Assembly (NCBI RefSeq): GCF_027744825.2
Contig: NC_071335.1
Coordinates: 29,126,001-29,190,000 of the forward strand
Length of the DNA stretch: 64,000 bases
Source: Synchiropus splendidus
Taxonomy: Eukaryota > Chordata > Actinopteri > Syngnathiformes > Callionymidae
Reading direction: 5' to 3'
Shown: piece after piece, positions 35,961-49,206 of the stretch
Layout of the letters: each line of letters opens with the position of its first letter
Numbering within the stretch: position 1 is the first letter of the stretch
Made by a program: the position numbers and the translations under genes
The notes under the pieces: model-generated
Seen by the model: the letters and a program-made list of their open reading frames with translations, nothing else
Databases searched by the model: none
What the model was told of the DNA's origin: nothing

Positions 35961-36144
35961 AACTATTCTGAAGTAAGTATAGTGAGAAGAGAGTGACACA
36001 AACACTCAGATCAGGGAACAATGGAGCGTGAAATGTGTTTTCACTACGTGCCAACACAGTGGGTTTCATGAAACAATTGTCCTCGAAATCGAAATCTTTG
36101 GATTTGAACAATCATTTCAATGGAACTTAAAGTCATTTTTAAAC

Positions 36145-36230
36145 CAAGAGCGCCCCCCTGACAGAGTTCAGAAAATGTGGACACTGTTTAATGACGCATC
36201 ATGAGTCCATCACTACTTCTTGCTACATTC
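36145..36230 (+). repeat. Dispersed repeat, family 3, copy c (partial)
   Basis: CAGAAAATGTGGACACTGTT followed by a CATCA block and TCCATCACTA parallels 23490-23535. It is a short diverged fragment. Confidence 0.4.
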
Positions 36231-36546
36231 ACTTTTTGAGGTCATTTTTTCACAGATGATAGTTGTGGACGCAGCCATTGCTTTTCTTTGCTGACAGAGG
36301 GAGGAGGGGGTCATAATTCAAGCTCACACTCCGAAAAACACTGATGAGGTCTAATGTTTTGCGGAAGCAAATTCCCGCCTTCATGGCTTCATCCTGGTGG
36401 ATTTCATGTTTAGAGGGCAACCTCAAGAGTGTAGCCCATTTAACACAATTTAAACCGGCTTAATGTAGTTCAAGTTTCTACTTCATAAGAGGTTGTTGTT
36501 GTTTATTTTGCTTCACTGGAAGGTGAAGATTAACAGAAGCAAGGGA

Positions 36547-36593
<47 letters not shown>

Positions 36594-39349
36594 CTTTTAA
36601 CCCCCTTTTTCCCTCCGTTTTTAACCCCCTCCACTGGGTTAGATGTTAACTCTGCTTGAATTCAAGCGTGACATTCCTCCTGTGATGCAGGCCATGAGAA
36701 TGTTTATACATGTGAGCGCTAATTTCCCCCCCGTCTCGCGCTACTCTCTCCAACGGCCCAGGTAGAGTTATCTGCTGAGAGCTAAACTTTGACCTCAAAC
36801 AGGAAACCCGAGCCTCTCACAAATGCCTCGAACGAAGAGGAAAGTGTGCAGGATGGTTTATTGTGTCAAGGGGAGGAGGGAGCGGCGGTGAAACACATGA
36901 AGCGAGCGCTACATTTTTGGGCCTTATTGAATAAGTTGTTGATTATTGCTGGAGCTAGTGGCTGGAGAGAGCGTGTGTTTTCCAGCCAGGGCAGTTAATG
37001 TAATTGAATGCAGCTGTCGGGCTTCTCTGCACAGAGCTTAGTGTCTGGGAATGGAGCAGAGTTCTGGCCGAGACCTGCTTACAAAGGGAAATGGGGAAGG
37101 AACGGGGGCATCTGTGTTACATGTGCACATACGCCTGTGTGAGAGGGGTAAAATAAACACACACACACACACACACAACACGAACACACATGACTGGCTG
37201 CTGAGCCCTCAGGTCGGGAACGGATATGCATGAATGGAAGCAAGCTTGGCATGAAGTGATCAACGGAGCAACAGCTGTCCCGGACTGCGTCGTGCTACAA
37301 CAATAACAGAAAACTCTTCCAAGGTTTAGAGTAGCACCGCTACCTGATAGCGATTCGCAGCTCATTGGAGTTGGTGGGAAATAAGGAACGGCTCAGAAGG
37401 ATTGCTCCAAGGTTAGCACAGCTGCGGATCTTATCCGCGTCCGCCTCGGCGCTGACCTACAAAACAAGATCCGGTCCCATGGATCACGGAATTGAAAGAC
37501 CAAAATTTGCGATGTCCTTTGGTCTAATCGGCTATCTTGAATGTCCTCATTAAATTCGATCCATAGAGCGACATGCGGGTTCAAACAAAGCTTGTTCGCT
37601 ACTTGCTAATCATTGTTCCTTTTAGCTCTCCAATTAGCGCCAGTATTAACCGCCGCTATGCCGGCGGGAAAGGAAAGGGAGGCCAAATCGTTTTCTGACT
37701 CACAGGTGTCGCGCATCTGACTAGTCGTGTTGGTTGGGGGGTGAGGGGTAGACGGGGGTCCAGGCGTTCGCTATTTTTCGTCAATCTGCTTGTTTAGACG
37801 GAGACCAATTATACCAGTGTCAAGCACTGATAAGAAACATGATGGAGGGATGAGATAAAGAGGAAAACACGTAGAGTTGGGGAGGCAATTAAGCTGATTC
37901 AGGAGAAAGACAGCTGAAAGGAGGACAAGGCCTGGAAAAAAAAAAAAAAGCAGTTGAGATTGTTAGGAGTCGCAACTAAAGAAAGACACTGTGAAGAAGT
38001 TGAAATGGGAGACAAGGGAAAGGTGCTCGGTGGGTCGGATGAAGAAGTGGTGCATCAGCAGAAGATGAACAAAAGGGAGGGGGGGTATATCTGGTTCCCA
38101 TGAATTTGTCATTCCCTGGAGAGCTGAGTGATCTCTGGAGCACCCTCATCCTGTTGATCTTAAAATAGACACTGATGGGAAATACCATATAGATCGGCAA
38201 AAAAAAAAAAAGTGTGATAACTTCCAGTTGCAGTGGATGTAACAGGATATTTTTAAAGTTAAAACACAAACTTTCACGCCTTTTTTTTGTCAACATTTAC
38301 ACACAATATGTAAATACCTATAATAATATATAATCTAAAATAATATTGTTTACGATTTTTATCATAGATGATCTTTTTTTTTTTTTCTTGATGCGTTCAC
38401 TCTATCGTCTTTCGAAAGGCAATGAGCTGTTCCTTAGTGTGTAGTTGACATAATCGGAACATGGCCTACTTGGAGGCTGATTTAATAGGAAGACAAGATG
38501 ACAGTCAAGGTCAAGAGGGATAACAAAATATTACGCACCAAGCCATGAATAACTTCCTACTGATGAGAAATCTGCCTCTGTGTGTAACTGCGCTCAGGTT
38601 CGACCCTGGACACAGAACGATTGTGGCTGGTGCCTTTAATACAAATGAAAGAAGTGTTGCCTTTGAAGGCTAATAGTAGCAGCAAGTGTCTGGTCCTGGT
38701 TCTTTTATGATCCCGACCAAGCCGTCCAGCTGTTGTGAATTTACCGAGTGGTCTACCCGCTTGCTGTGCTGGTGACTTTTGGGGTGGGGCTCTTAGCTTC
38801 ACAGGCCTGACAGCTGTTAGTGATCGACTACGGGATTCCAGAGCAAAATTCAACACGGAACTAAGTAAATATACTGGAAACATTAGGCCCCATCAATGTG
38901 AGCCGTGTTTACCATATTAAGAGGGTTATTCAGGGGATCGGATTTCCACTATAGTGTTTTGCTTTAGTGGCTATCTGTGGAGACAATCCAGCTTTGCATG
39001 TGGAGTAAAATCAATCCAGAGATATCAAGCTTCTTTGTCTTTCATGGTTTCCCATCAGTGCTGCCAGGTGCGTGGTGAAGACTGAACTGCACCATAATTT
39101 GACCCTGTCGGCAATGTGAAATCAATTACGCTTCAAAGGGACAAATGTGCAATGACTTGGTCATTCTGAGAATGCATGGTTGTATTTTTGTGGATTTGTT
39201 ATTATTATTTTAAACCCGGGTTCATGTCCTGCTCATAGCCCGAGTTTATGATGAAGTCTTCGTTCTCCTCTCATTCCGTTTCATATAGATATCCAGGATG
39301 TTACTACTGCTGATGCAACATTTGTTTGTATGTTGAGTATCTATGCTTT
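36231..39349. other. Unique non-coding DNA, partly CNE-like
   Basis: No gene is recognised. 36600-37680 is less AT-rich than its surroundings. It contains homeodomain-type cores (for example CCAATTAGCGC near 37630) and SOX-like ATTGTTCC near 37612, which makes it a candidate regulatory block only. It also holds a (CA)n tract at 37157-37177. Poly(A) runs lie at 37936-37949 and 38199-38211. The minus-strand frame 38557-38883 has no recognised domain. Confidence 0.45.
36550..36589. repeat. (AT)n microsatellite
   Basis: About 20 TA units without flanking inverted arms. Confidence 0.95.
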
Positions 39350-39374
39350 AAAAAAAAAAAAAAAAAAAAAAAAA
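39350..39374. repeat. Poly(A) tract
   Basis: About 25 A. No recognisable retroposed body precedes it. Confidence 0.9.
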
Positions 39375-39529
39375 GTACTTTGATGTGAATGAAAGACTGG
39401 AACTATATTTAGATAGATAGAAACCATCTAAATAAAGAGGTGCAACTCACTTTACTTGTCATAATAAAACAAAATACTCACTGACAAATAATAAGGGTGA
39501 TAATAATAATAATAATCGAGATATATCTA

Positions 39530-39740
39530 GGGCCATATAGAATAGAATAGAATTGAATTGAATAGCCTTTATTGTCCTTGTACAGTGTACAAGGACGATT
39601 TGAGCGCTACTTCCTTGGTGCAAACAATTTAAAAAGATTATATCAAAATAATCAAGCAAGTAGAAAACAACAAGTAGGTAGTAATAAATAATATATACAC
39701 AAGTAGCAGCAGTAAAAAGAGCAGCAGCAGTAAAAATTGT
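39530..39740 (-). mobile_element. LINE 3'-end relic (minus orientation)
   Basis: Read on the minus strand, a T-rich region with repeated TACTGCTGC-type blocks is followed by GTCCTTGTAC, GTACAAGGAC, AATAAAGG and a decayed (GAATA)n-type tail (39537-39563 on the plus strand). That is the layout I recognise for the 3' UTR of fish L2/CR1-type LINEs: a short hairpin and AATAAAG close to a simple-repeat tail. The hairpin arms are perfect over 10 bp (39574-39583 and 39587-39596). No reverse-transcriptase coding remains nearby in this orientation. The 212-codon frame at 39459-40097 is a byproduct. Confidence 0.55.
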
Positions 39741-39879
39741 TTGACTGTGCTGGTAAAACCCACTGGCTAGGACAACAGGCGACCAAGACCAGCCATCAGG
39801 TGGCGCCTGGGCACTGAACAACATCCATTCATGGCCATGGATTGTGTCCCTAGAGGCAAAAGAAAAATGGATGAATCCA

Positions 39880-40280
39880 GTTGAAGATAATAATATAAAG
39901 AAAGATAAGAGAGTCATGCATAACATTACAGTTACAGTATCCCCTGACAGTGCGAGGATTACCGAAGACAGAAGGTTGGAAGAACACCTGAGCAGATCAG
40001 CAAGATACAAAGTGCAACAGTAAGCAAGGAGTCCGAAAGAACCAGGGAGAAAGAAACGAATAAACAAAGGTGCAGAAATCTGAAAATCACAGCTCACATG
40101 GAGGTCAGCACAATCCTAGGGTGAAATAAATAAACATTTATAAACGTTTCAAGGAAACGGGGAGTGGGCCTCCACCAGTCAGAAAACTTGACGCTCCAGC
40201 ACTCTAGACTGGAACCAGGTGCAATATAAAGCCCGCCGCCTCAGGCACTCCGGTTCCAGCTGGGTGCCATTAGTGAAGCT
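39880..40280 (+). repeat. Dispersed repeat, family 4, copy b (degenerate)
   Basis: GACTGGAACCAGG (about 40207) and GTTCCAGCTGGGTGCCATTA (about 40252) match blocks in the same order at about 63759 and 63811. The intervening sequence is diverged. Placement in a family with 4780-5190 is weaker. Confidence 0.4.
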
Positions 40281-40544
40281 CGAGAGAGCTGCAGAGGACG
40301 GAAGTGTGCCAACAAAATAGAACCAAAATAAAAGCAGATCCACACAGATGCAGACCACGATAAATAAATAAGGATTCTCCTTGTGTCTTCCTGGGAGCTT
40401 TTAATTGAAAGAGATTTTAGATGTTTTTGGCCCAGTAAACCTTGTTGAAAGAAAGCCCACATTCACAGTAATGATCTCCCTGATCATGGACCATTCTCCG
40501 AAATCTAATTTTGAGTTGAGGTCTTCTGAAATTTGAGGTCAAAA

Positions 40545-40800
40545 ACACATTGTGGATTCATTTCAACCTGGTTTCAATCTATTACAGAACGCTACACAAA
40601 CTGCCCTTTTCAAGGAAACCAGTGCCCTCCTTCTAGCAGACAGCCACAAGAGCTCCATTATTTTTTTTGTGGACATCAGTGCAGCTTTTGACACCAGTGA
40701 TGGTGAAATTTCTCAGGCCCACCTCTGCTCTTGGGTGGAAATCAATGGCACTGCACAAGCTTTGGTGATTTACACAACCTTATTCGCGTGTTCATATTAG
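40545..40800 (+). pseudogene. LINE (L2-type) reverse-transcriptase fragment
   Basis: The frame at 40552-40800 reads like the N-terminal palm region of L2-type LINE reverse transcriptases. FQPGFNLLQNATQTAL corresponds to the conserved FQSGFR...TETAL block, followed by LLLAD and then the first catalytic-Asp block FVDISAAFDT. A little further on, EINGTAQAL corresponds to the G(I/V)xGTAL block. The polymerase core with the second Asp pair is absent, and a stretch between the two blocks is shortened. It is therefore a truncated, deleted relic. No LINE 5' or 3' end adjoins it. Confidence 0.6.
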
Positions 40801-43800
40801 CCCAGCTGGATGTCTGTCTTCTCTCTCCACACTGGCAACAATATGCGATCTCCATGATGCCTCCAACTGCTCTGGAACCCTCAGGTCCTGAGATTCTAGC
40901 CCCCAAATCTGAAATTTCTCTTTCTGTGCAACCTGTGCAACCAGAAGGTCCAATGGCACTGCATGAAAAGCTCAGGCCAGCCAACCACAAACGTCCTGCT
41001 GGTCCTTGATCCACAAGTGTATGCAACCAAAGGTAAAACTCAGACTTTCTCCATCGTTTTGTAGTGTGTCAATATTTCGTTTTCAAAAAAGATACTTGGT
41101 TTAAACTAAACCTTCAGTCTTATCGTGTCAAAACAATACTGAAGTATCATTCAGGAGGCTTTAAAACATCGGTGACAGTCGGAAATACACTTGACTTCAT
41201 ATGACTGTATCCATGCATCTCACTGGTCAATAATGAAACAGGAGTGACTCTATCCCTGAGAGGTAGCCTGTCATGTCTGACGCAACACAGTGAGACCTGA
41301 AGTGAAGTGGGAATTCCTTGAGGCCTTGATATAAAACTCAGCATAATTTAGATCTTATTTTGCCAAAAAAAAGAACTACAACTGAGGCATTACTTTTTTT
41401 TTTATCTCACCAATGTAGGCTGAGTCACACTGTTCAAACACCTACTGGAAAATAAAAATCTCAAGAGTGACCGACAAAAAAAAAAAATCCTGGTTGAGCA
41501 AAATTTCTCTGCCGACAAAATCTGAAAAAAAATATTCTTGATACCCATCATAAACTGATGGTGAATATGAACCGAAAAAGTAATGCATACTTTCCTGTTT
41601 TCTGTTCTCTCATTTCCCTTTGGTGAACGCTGCTTGGCCACTTGCCCTTACTTGACTGTCGTGCCTGCTTAAGCAGTGCAAAAGGTCGGCTTCAGCTCCC
41701 TCTCTTTTCACTTGGGCATGCAGTGGTTCTCTCTGGCTGTACAGCTAATAGCACTAATTTGTTCCACAGAGGACAGAGTTCCCTTTAAAAAAAAAAAAAA
41801 GAGAAAAAACCCAAGCCGCAGGAATGTTTCAATTTAAGGAAGGCTTGCTGGGAAAAAAATAAATAAATAAAAAAAATGGACACTGGCGAGTGTAGTCATT
41901 TTGTTTTAACAGCAGTTTAGATTTCTCTGCTCCTAATTAGTGCGACGATGACTTGTGGGATTATAAGTAAATATTGCATTTTTCCTGCCTCCGCAACACA
42001 CATTTTAAATGCTCGAGTTGAGGATTTTCATGTGTAACTAAGCCACAGTAATGCTCCCGAAGTGAAACGCGCAAAGACAGATCCTAAGATTCTGCTGAAT
42101 TACCATTCAGTGTCCTAAAATGCTTCCAAAATGTTCTTAAAGCTTTCCGCACTTCATGATTCTGTTTCTTCTCCCAGGCAAGTGAGTCATTAAGATAAAT
42201 GAGAGGAGCTTTTTTTTTTTCCTCCCCACTTCTGGGCAGGAAGTGACCGTGTTATAATTCTTTCCTTTACTTCCCCTCGTTGTGTTTTGAGAGAACGTCC
42301 ACTTTCTATATATAGCAGATGAAAAGAATGTGCTTCTCCCAAGGATGGACTGTGAAGAAGACGCTGAGGGGAATCGTGTGTGTGTTTTGTCGAGTGGGTG
42401 GCGATGAGGGAAAGAATCCTTTGCGAGTTTGTTTGTTGGAGTTATAGGGTCATGGGACTTCCTGCGCCGATGCTCTCACACGGACTCACACGTAGGCTTG
42501 TGTGTGAACACTTGGACAGTGGAACCCATTGGATTGTTTCAGAAAATATGAATCAGAAATACGACAGTATCCTAAATCTAATAATTGTACTACAAATGAC
42601 ACAGCATTAATGGTTGCATCCCATTTTCCTGAGGCTAAACATATTAAAATTGAGCATCTATAGATGCTTACTATATCTTCAAACTAATCTGACTGAGCTT
42701 CAGGAAAGTGACTCGCGAAGTGCAAGGACTCTCCTGATTCTGAGGAAGTTAAGTCGATGGGCAAGTTTGCCAAAAGTTTTGAGATTTGCAGGCGCCCACG
42801 ATTGAGGAATACCCAGACTACCCAGAATGCTTTGCATAGTTTTTGCCAATAAAAAATGGCGTCCAAAGCAAGTTAGAAATGTAATTCTTATTTTATTTTT
42901 TTGTTCATGGAGATGTTGCATTGTTGCGTGACATTTGTGTTTATTTTATCTTCCTCTGAATTGACAAACTAAACATAACTTTTGCGCAGTGCTGCCCCCC
43001 ACAGTCTGTCCGTTTAACAGGTGGTTTTGAGGGCTAAGGTTGAGGGTTAGACATGAGAATGATCTTGAGGACTATGGCTGGAGGATCAAGGGAGGAATTG
43101 GAATTCACCCTTGGTCACAATTTCATTTTGCAAGTTCCCTTATCACGAGTTGTAGAATGTGTAGAAAGTGGTGTCAGCAAACCTCAGAAATTGTACAGGT
43201 AGTGCTGCTGATCCAGGATGCCGCAGAAATGTGTGCCATGGCAAGAGTTGCTAAGTGTCCAGGCACGGTGACAAGAGGATGGAGGACCTGGAGACAAGCC
43301 ATTGAACCAGTGGAGGGGATAGTCAGAGAACGAACTGCAGCAGACAAAAGCGTTATTCTACTTCTACCTTGGTTCCTAGTACGTGCTGGGTGAATATGTA
43401 CCTGAGGAATGTTTCAAGGTCAAGTTCATGAAATGTGCAAGCAACTCAGGTATGAGGGCCAGACATCCATAAGTATTAAGCATGATAGAATGATATCTTC
43501 AGAGCCAAGTGAATATTGACTTTTTCAAGTGGACCGTTGCATCTAAGAGGTATGCAGCGTTCGGGATAAGTGACAGTGTAAGAGGGGCGTCGCTCCTTTG
43601 GCACTGGACATTTACTTCTGTCACTTTATATCGCTTGTCATATGATCAAGCCTTCACATCCCATCACATCATACATGAACCCCCACACTTTGTAATCCCA
43701 ACTCTTCTTCAGACGGCAGGGGAAATATTTCATGTCGTTGAAACACATAAATACCATGTGCAACGCAGAATGCTGACTTCTGCGTCAACATTGAACTCAA

Positions 43801-46800
43801 AAGTCAAGTTGATATAGTCAATATGTGAGGCCTAAGAAGTGAGAACATGTTGTGCAGGCAGATGTCTTGGTCCATGTCTGGCAGCACAGCCGAACAACAG
43901 AAGCAGGCCCAGCGAGAGTCCATTCAGGAATGTGGTGGCAACACACCAGAGGAACGTCCACCACAGTGGTCTCAGTCAGCGGTCTGATTTTTACATTTTT
44001 AATTTGAGTATAAATAAAGACCAGCATGGACTTCTGCTCTGAAGCTCTGAAAACACTTACAGCGGTAACATGAAGCGTCACGGGTAGAATAGTCTGAAGT
44101 CTATTCAGTCTTCAAAGGAAGGCACTTTAGTGGGGATGTTTTAAAGGGTGCTCAGTGAGAAGATAGTGCTGAATATAGATTAGGGTCACTGGCGACAATC
44201 CTGACACAAATCACAGTGTCGCCAACTTTGGCATCTTTTTAAAGCCGATCATCCAAACAGAAATCTCTTGAACGGTCACGACAGAGTATCCTCAGGCGTC
44301 TCAATAACAACGTGGTAAATCATCCCTGGAGCTCATTTCCTCAACCAAATGACTCACTGCCATTCATAGTAAAACCCTGCAATAAAAGCAACACCCTCCA
44401 TTGATGGTTGGAGGTTCATACACCTCTGAATAATTAGCGGTCAGTCAACCCAGAATATATCAAAATAAAACCCTCCTCCTGCCATTGCTGTCAATAAAAC
44501 GCTCCAGCGCACTTCAATGCCCTAAAAGCAACAAGCCATACGGCAACCAGATTTGGTTCCTTGTGGGCCTCCGAGGAAACAAAAAGCATGTGAATTCATT
44601 TGCATGACATTCCCTCCGACGGATGCCGTTGCTCTGAGCATGTTTGCATCCCACATAGAGTCCAGATCGCTCCTTGTGCCCTGAATTTAGAGCCTTCCAA
44701 AGGTTTGCAAAGTAAAAACAAAGACCCCGAGTGGCTCATCTAGCGTTTCAACTCTAACCCGAAAAGTTGCACTATCATCAAGTCTGCTATTTGTAGCGCT
44801 TAAAGAGAATGAGCAGATCAGCTGTTAATCCTATGGGCTTGCGCTGCTAAGTAGCTCATCTCTGTCTGGGTGCTAAGGAGGGCTTTAAAGCCGATGTTGT
44901 CAGATGCATACAAGAGGGAGCAGATACGCCATTGTTTTCCCAGAGAAAGCGCAGAACACTTGACGTTGGAGGGTCAGGGTGATGCAACTTTTGCAAACAG
45001 TGGCATGGTTCATGTAACATTGAGAGCAGGGATTTCACCACGCCCTCGCCCACACTCCAAATGTATATTTACAAATCACCCGGCCATTTTTGCAAACTGC
45101 TGTGCTCATGAATGCAGATGTGAAGTTGCGCATGCAGCTAAATCGCAAAGAAGTGACTTCCAACGCTTGCCTCAGCCGAAAAAACACTAACCTGGAATGT
45201 TGTGTGTCAGAAATGTGTTTCATTATCACGGAACATCACAAGCCGAACTGAGCAGCCTCTATCCCCAGCCGCTGTTTTCATTGGGCTTAAAAAAAAATTC
45301 AAAACATTCTGAATTCTGTTTTTATATCAGACAATTCCAAACATGTCTTTTCTATCCTTTTATCAGAGATGAAACATTGCCTTTTCCGGGAGGCTGTTGA
45401 ACTTCATTTGCAGTACTTGTGTCTGTTGTCTCTGTTGTTTTAAAGAGGAAACTAGAACATAACACGATCAGACTGCAATTGTAAAGTCTTTCAGGAGCAA
45501 TGTTTTTTCATTCAACATGGTACTTTGGAGTACGAAGGAGGGATTGAACCAAGGTAACAGAACTCAAAAGGTCCTTTTATACTGGGTTTTTTTGTGTGTG
45601 TGCACCCAAAATATTGCATTCCTTGTTCCCCTGCAAGTTACACATCTTCTTCTGCATCTACAGGCTTGAATTCACTGGTGACTTTGGATGACAGAATGGT
45701 CGTATCTGTAGCCATGTTTGTTGTACCCATTACTGTGTCATTCATTGACTGTTAAAGGATGTGCCAAAGAAATGGGTCTGTATGAAAGAACCCCGAATCC
45801 AAGGACGTCCCCATTCACACACAAAGTCCCTGAAAGTTCTCCCAAAAACAGTTTGTTTCTTTCGCCATTATTCTCAAATAAGCAGAAACATTGTGGGAAT
45901 TTGTTGAAGCAGCACATTCATCAATTGACTTGTGCTTATTCTGTTTTTTGAAAACTAAATGTTCTTAAAAAAATAAAAAAATAATGAAAATCCTGGAAAT
46001 CAGTGCCTCAGTGTCATGTCTATACATTGCAATTGTTTATGTGGTAAATTATATAAATAAAAAAAATAAGAGAATTGAATGTGATGCTCATGTAGCCAAT
46101 GGACAAAATTATTGAAGCAAATATCCTTGTTGAAGAAAATGCAGTCGCTAGACAGCGATGTATCACAGAGTATCGAACCAGTCGAACTGCTCAAATGTAG
46201 AAAAGCATCTGAATAAAATCATGTGATATAGAAGTATGTACAAAAAAATACATACACACAAATGTGTGTATTTATTTATTCATTTATTTATTTTCCTTGT
46301 AGGAAGCTTCAGAAGTGTTTGAAACAACAGTCTGACCCTCAGATTTTCCAGCTTCCAGCCGCAAATGAAATCAATAATCATAATAAATTAAAACGGTGTC
46401 CTTGATTCTCTTATCCATTTTTCCCTCTAAAGCCACGCTGCAGGCTTTTGTTTATGAACGCAACCCATTAAAAAGCCACTGCAAGCATATTCCAAACACA
46501 TTCTTGACTCGTATTAGTAACTCTTGTGTTAGTTAAGCACAGCCTTTCTCCTTCTTCTTCTACTCTATTTTTTTTGGCAATGCTCTCATCTTTGACAAAA
46601 CAAAAAACGCAAAATATTTTGTAAAAATAATTCTAAGAATAAAATGTACTGACTAGTGAAATACACCACTGAAAACGGGGGAAAAAAAGAAAAAAATCTT
46701 GCATTACTGAGGGAGAAGATGAAGTGCGTTCTGGTGAATTGCACCTTCGTGTCTTCAGGCTTTTAGTGTCACTGCCATCGAGGGTGACGGACTTTACTGA

Positions 46801-47044
46801 GTACTTCCTCCGGAGAGATGGAGTTTGGCACAATTGAACGAACAAATCATTCTATTGAGTCTTTCCCGAACATAACTCTAATTTTCTATATGTGCTTGGA
46901 AGGCAATTCTCCTGATTGCTTTTGTTGCAGTCATGCCTCAGCTTTTGTGTGTCACCTACTGCAATGTAGAAAGGAAGACTGCTGACACTCTCTCACCAGA
47001 ACCTCAAGAAAAAAAACAAAAAAAAAAATACCTTTGTGTTCGAC
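40801..47044. other. Unique non-coding DNA
   Basis: No gene or clear repeat copy is recognised over about 6 kb. Low-complexity items are T and A runs near 41394-41404, 41476-41487, 41787-41800 and 42211-42220. The plus-strand frame 43040-43393 (117 codons) shows no known domain. 46330-46560 has the look of unique, possibly constrained non-coding DNA, but nothing diagnostic. Confidence 0.45.
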
Positions 47045-47825
47045 CAGCTTGAGGCTACATCCTCATGCACATATTTCCAAGTATATTCCGTGTAAAAACC
47101 AAGCTGTTTCTGCCGTCCACACTCTCACTGGAAACGATTCCTAAAGATAGTACATATGCCTCGACTGAAGACCTAGAGGTGCTACAATGCTCCAGCAGCA
47201 GTGAAGAAGAGAGCAAGGCGCATGCACAAATGAACCTTGTGCGCTCTTTATTAGTAGCGGAGCATAAAGACATTGGAGATGACGTGGTCGAGCTGTGATA
47301 AGAGTCAAGTCAGAGGTGTGAGAGAGCGGCCGGGGGGTGAGTTTCGGGTGGTCACTTGCTTCATCGACACCACAGGGAGTATTCATCTCGAATTGCAGTT
47401 CCACAAGTACTTGTTTGGTCATGGTTTGAGAAAATACATTTTCGCTCAAAATATCACTCTTGTGTTTGTGACTGGCTTCTCTGGCGAGTGTCCACGACAC
47501 GTCCACATCTCAGTGATCGTCTGCTCCTCATAACAATGACAGAGTAGTGCAATATTTCTGGTTAATATTAACAATAACCTGAACAGTTGCTGCCCGATGT
47601 GTCCCACTCTTTTGTGGAGTTGAGGTGGCGACGTTTGGGGAGCGAGCCAAGGCAGATGGCGCTGTGGCGTCGAAAAATACCTAGGTCCACTGTCCACACG
47701 GAGAAGTGTGTCCGTATCTGTATCGCATTATTCACTCTGGGACTCGGTTTCAAAAATGATTGGATACTGTGGGTGAAAACGAAATACGGACGATTTCGCC
47801 TTCATGTGGACGGCGTCTAAACACA
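47045..47825. mobile_element. Probable non-autonomous DNA transposon, unclassified
   Basis: The left side reads GAGGCTACATCCTCATGC (about 47051) and soon after GCCGTCCACAC. The reverse complement of the right side reads TTTAGACGCCGTCCACATG and contains GTTTTCACCC. The ends are thus imperfect inverted repeats sharing a G.CGTCCACA-type core and runs of AAAACG. This resembles a teleost repeat with GCCGTCCACACG ends that I know from memory. Frames of 60-120 codons inside it lie on both strands and are not a transposase. Confidence 0.4.
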
Positions 47826-49112
47826 CATTGTAAAATACAAAATTTCAGGTTTCAGGCCTTTAGCGGAAGAGCACTCACATTTCCGATTTCAAGATACAAG
47901 AAGAGCTTTCAAAGAAACCTTTTATGCTGCAGATCTTTTGTAGAAACTAAGTAATGTATCAACGAAATTATTCAGAAATGGACCAGCATCCTTCTTTCAC
48001 ACTTCACCGTGTGTAAGGTGACATTTTGTCTTGCTGACATGTTGGATAACACTTTAAACATGGAAGACCATGCTGGGGCCCCTTTAATGAAAAGGGAAGT
48101 CATGACTCCTCAGTGATATAATAACAGATATATAGTGTGCACATGCAAAATAAAGATTTATTTTCTACCTGGCAAAATCGTGATGAATCAGATAACATGG
48201 TGGCAAATATGCAAATCAGCCTGTGCGTCCTCTGGGACAAGAACAAACAGCTGAGTTGTGTACCAACAGCCCGACTGTTTATTCACTGCAGCAAAGGTGC
48301 TAACAGGGGCGCGCCCACTATCCTGCCCATGTTAAGGTTGCAAACCATTGCGAGCTGTCTTGATGAATTGCTTTGTACATTTTTGAGTGCCTGCCCTCGA
48401 GATTTAGGACATGAATGCTTTAAAAGGCAACCCTTGAAAAACATGACGCTGTCATCTCAGTCCAGTTCTGGCAGCCTCCACGCCACCCCACTCTGTCATC
48501 ATCACCTCGAACCAACAAAGTGATGTGTGTGCTAACTTTGACGGATGCATGATGAAGGTGATGTTTATCAGTGCGCCAGTGTTAGTGTTTCTATATGTGT
48601 TGTGACACTCGCAGACAGATGGAAACCTCCGGCACACCGCCGGGGGTCTCACTTTGAAGCGCCAACCCATTTCCAACTCCCTTTCTCGCTCCCCAACAAT
48701 CTTGTCCTCCCGCGCCCTCCCCTTCCTCTCATCCCTTTACGCTCACCAAGCAGAAAAGTAAGCCTCAGTCTTAATAGGGCAGCCCCTGAACCTGGCTGCA
48801 GGCACTGGGAAGCTTGCACTCTTGCTACGATGCAACACATCCATCTGTGTGTTTGACACAATAACACAAAGAGGTCGAGAAACCGCAAATGCAAAATTCA
48901 TAGAAAAAAAAAAAAGCAGCTTGGAAGCAGCAAACATGGCACTGTGGAGCTCCTGAATATGTTTTCGTGTCTTTTGTAGACACTATGATACAGTTTATTT
49001 TTTTTGTGACTGGAACACAGGATGCAGTGTGCTTCATTCGAAATTCTTCATGCGAAGCTAAATTATGTTTCAATTGCAACCAGACAACGATATTTTAGGA
49101 ATAACAAAAAAA

Positions 49113-49115
<3 letters not shown>
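47826..49115. other. Unique non-coding DNA
   Basis: No gene is recognised. A pyrimidine-rich stretch lies at about 48668-48742. The frame 48137-48523 (128 codons) has no recognisable domain. Confidence 0.5.

Positions 49116-49169
<54 letters not shown>
49116..49169. repeat. (AT)n microsatellite
   Basis: About 27 AT units, immediately followed by a perfect hairpin. Confidence 0.96.
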
Positions 49170-49172
<3 letters not shown>

Positions 49173-49206
49173 AGTGTGTGTGGAAATTGTCTCCACACAC
49201 ACTCTT
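49170..49206. repeat. Perfect 15-bp-arm hairpin next to (AT)n
   Basis: Arm AAGAGTGTGTGTGGA (49170-49184) and arm TCCACACACACTCTT (49192-49206) are exact complements across a 7-base loop. The hairpin abuts the AT tract directly. Confidence 0.9.

Noticed and set aside
39459..40097. 212-codon minus-strand frame, hydrophobic, resembling a multi-pass membrane protein
   Set aside because: It runs through a LINE 3' UTR relic and a dispersed repeat. The hydrophobicity comes from T-rich sequence, and it starts and stops without regard to any gene structure.
43040..43393. 117-codon plus-strand frame as a gene
   Set aside because: No domain, start context or similarity recognised; consistent with a chance frame.
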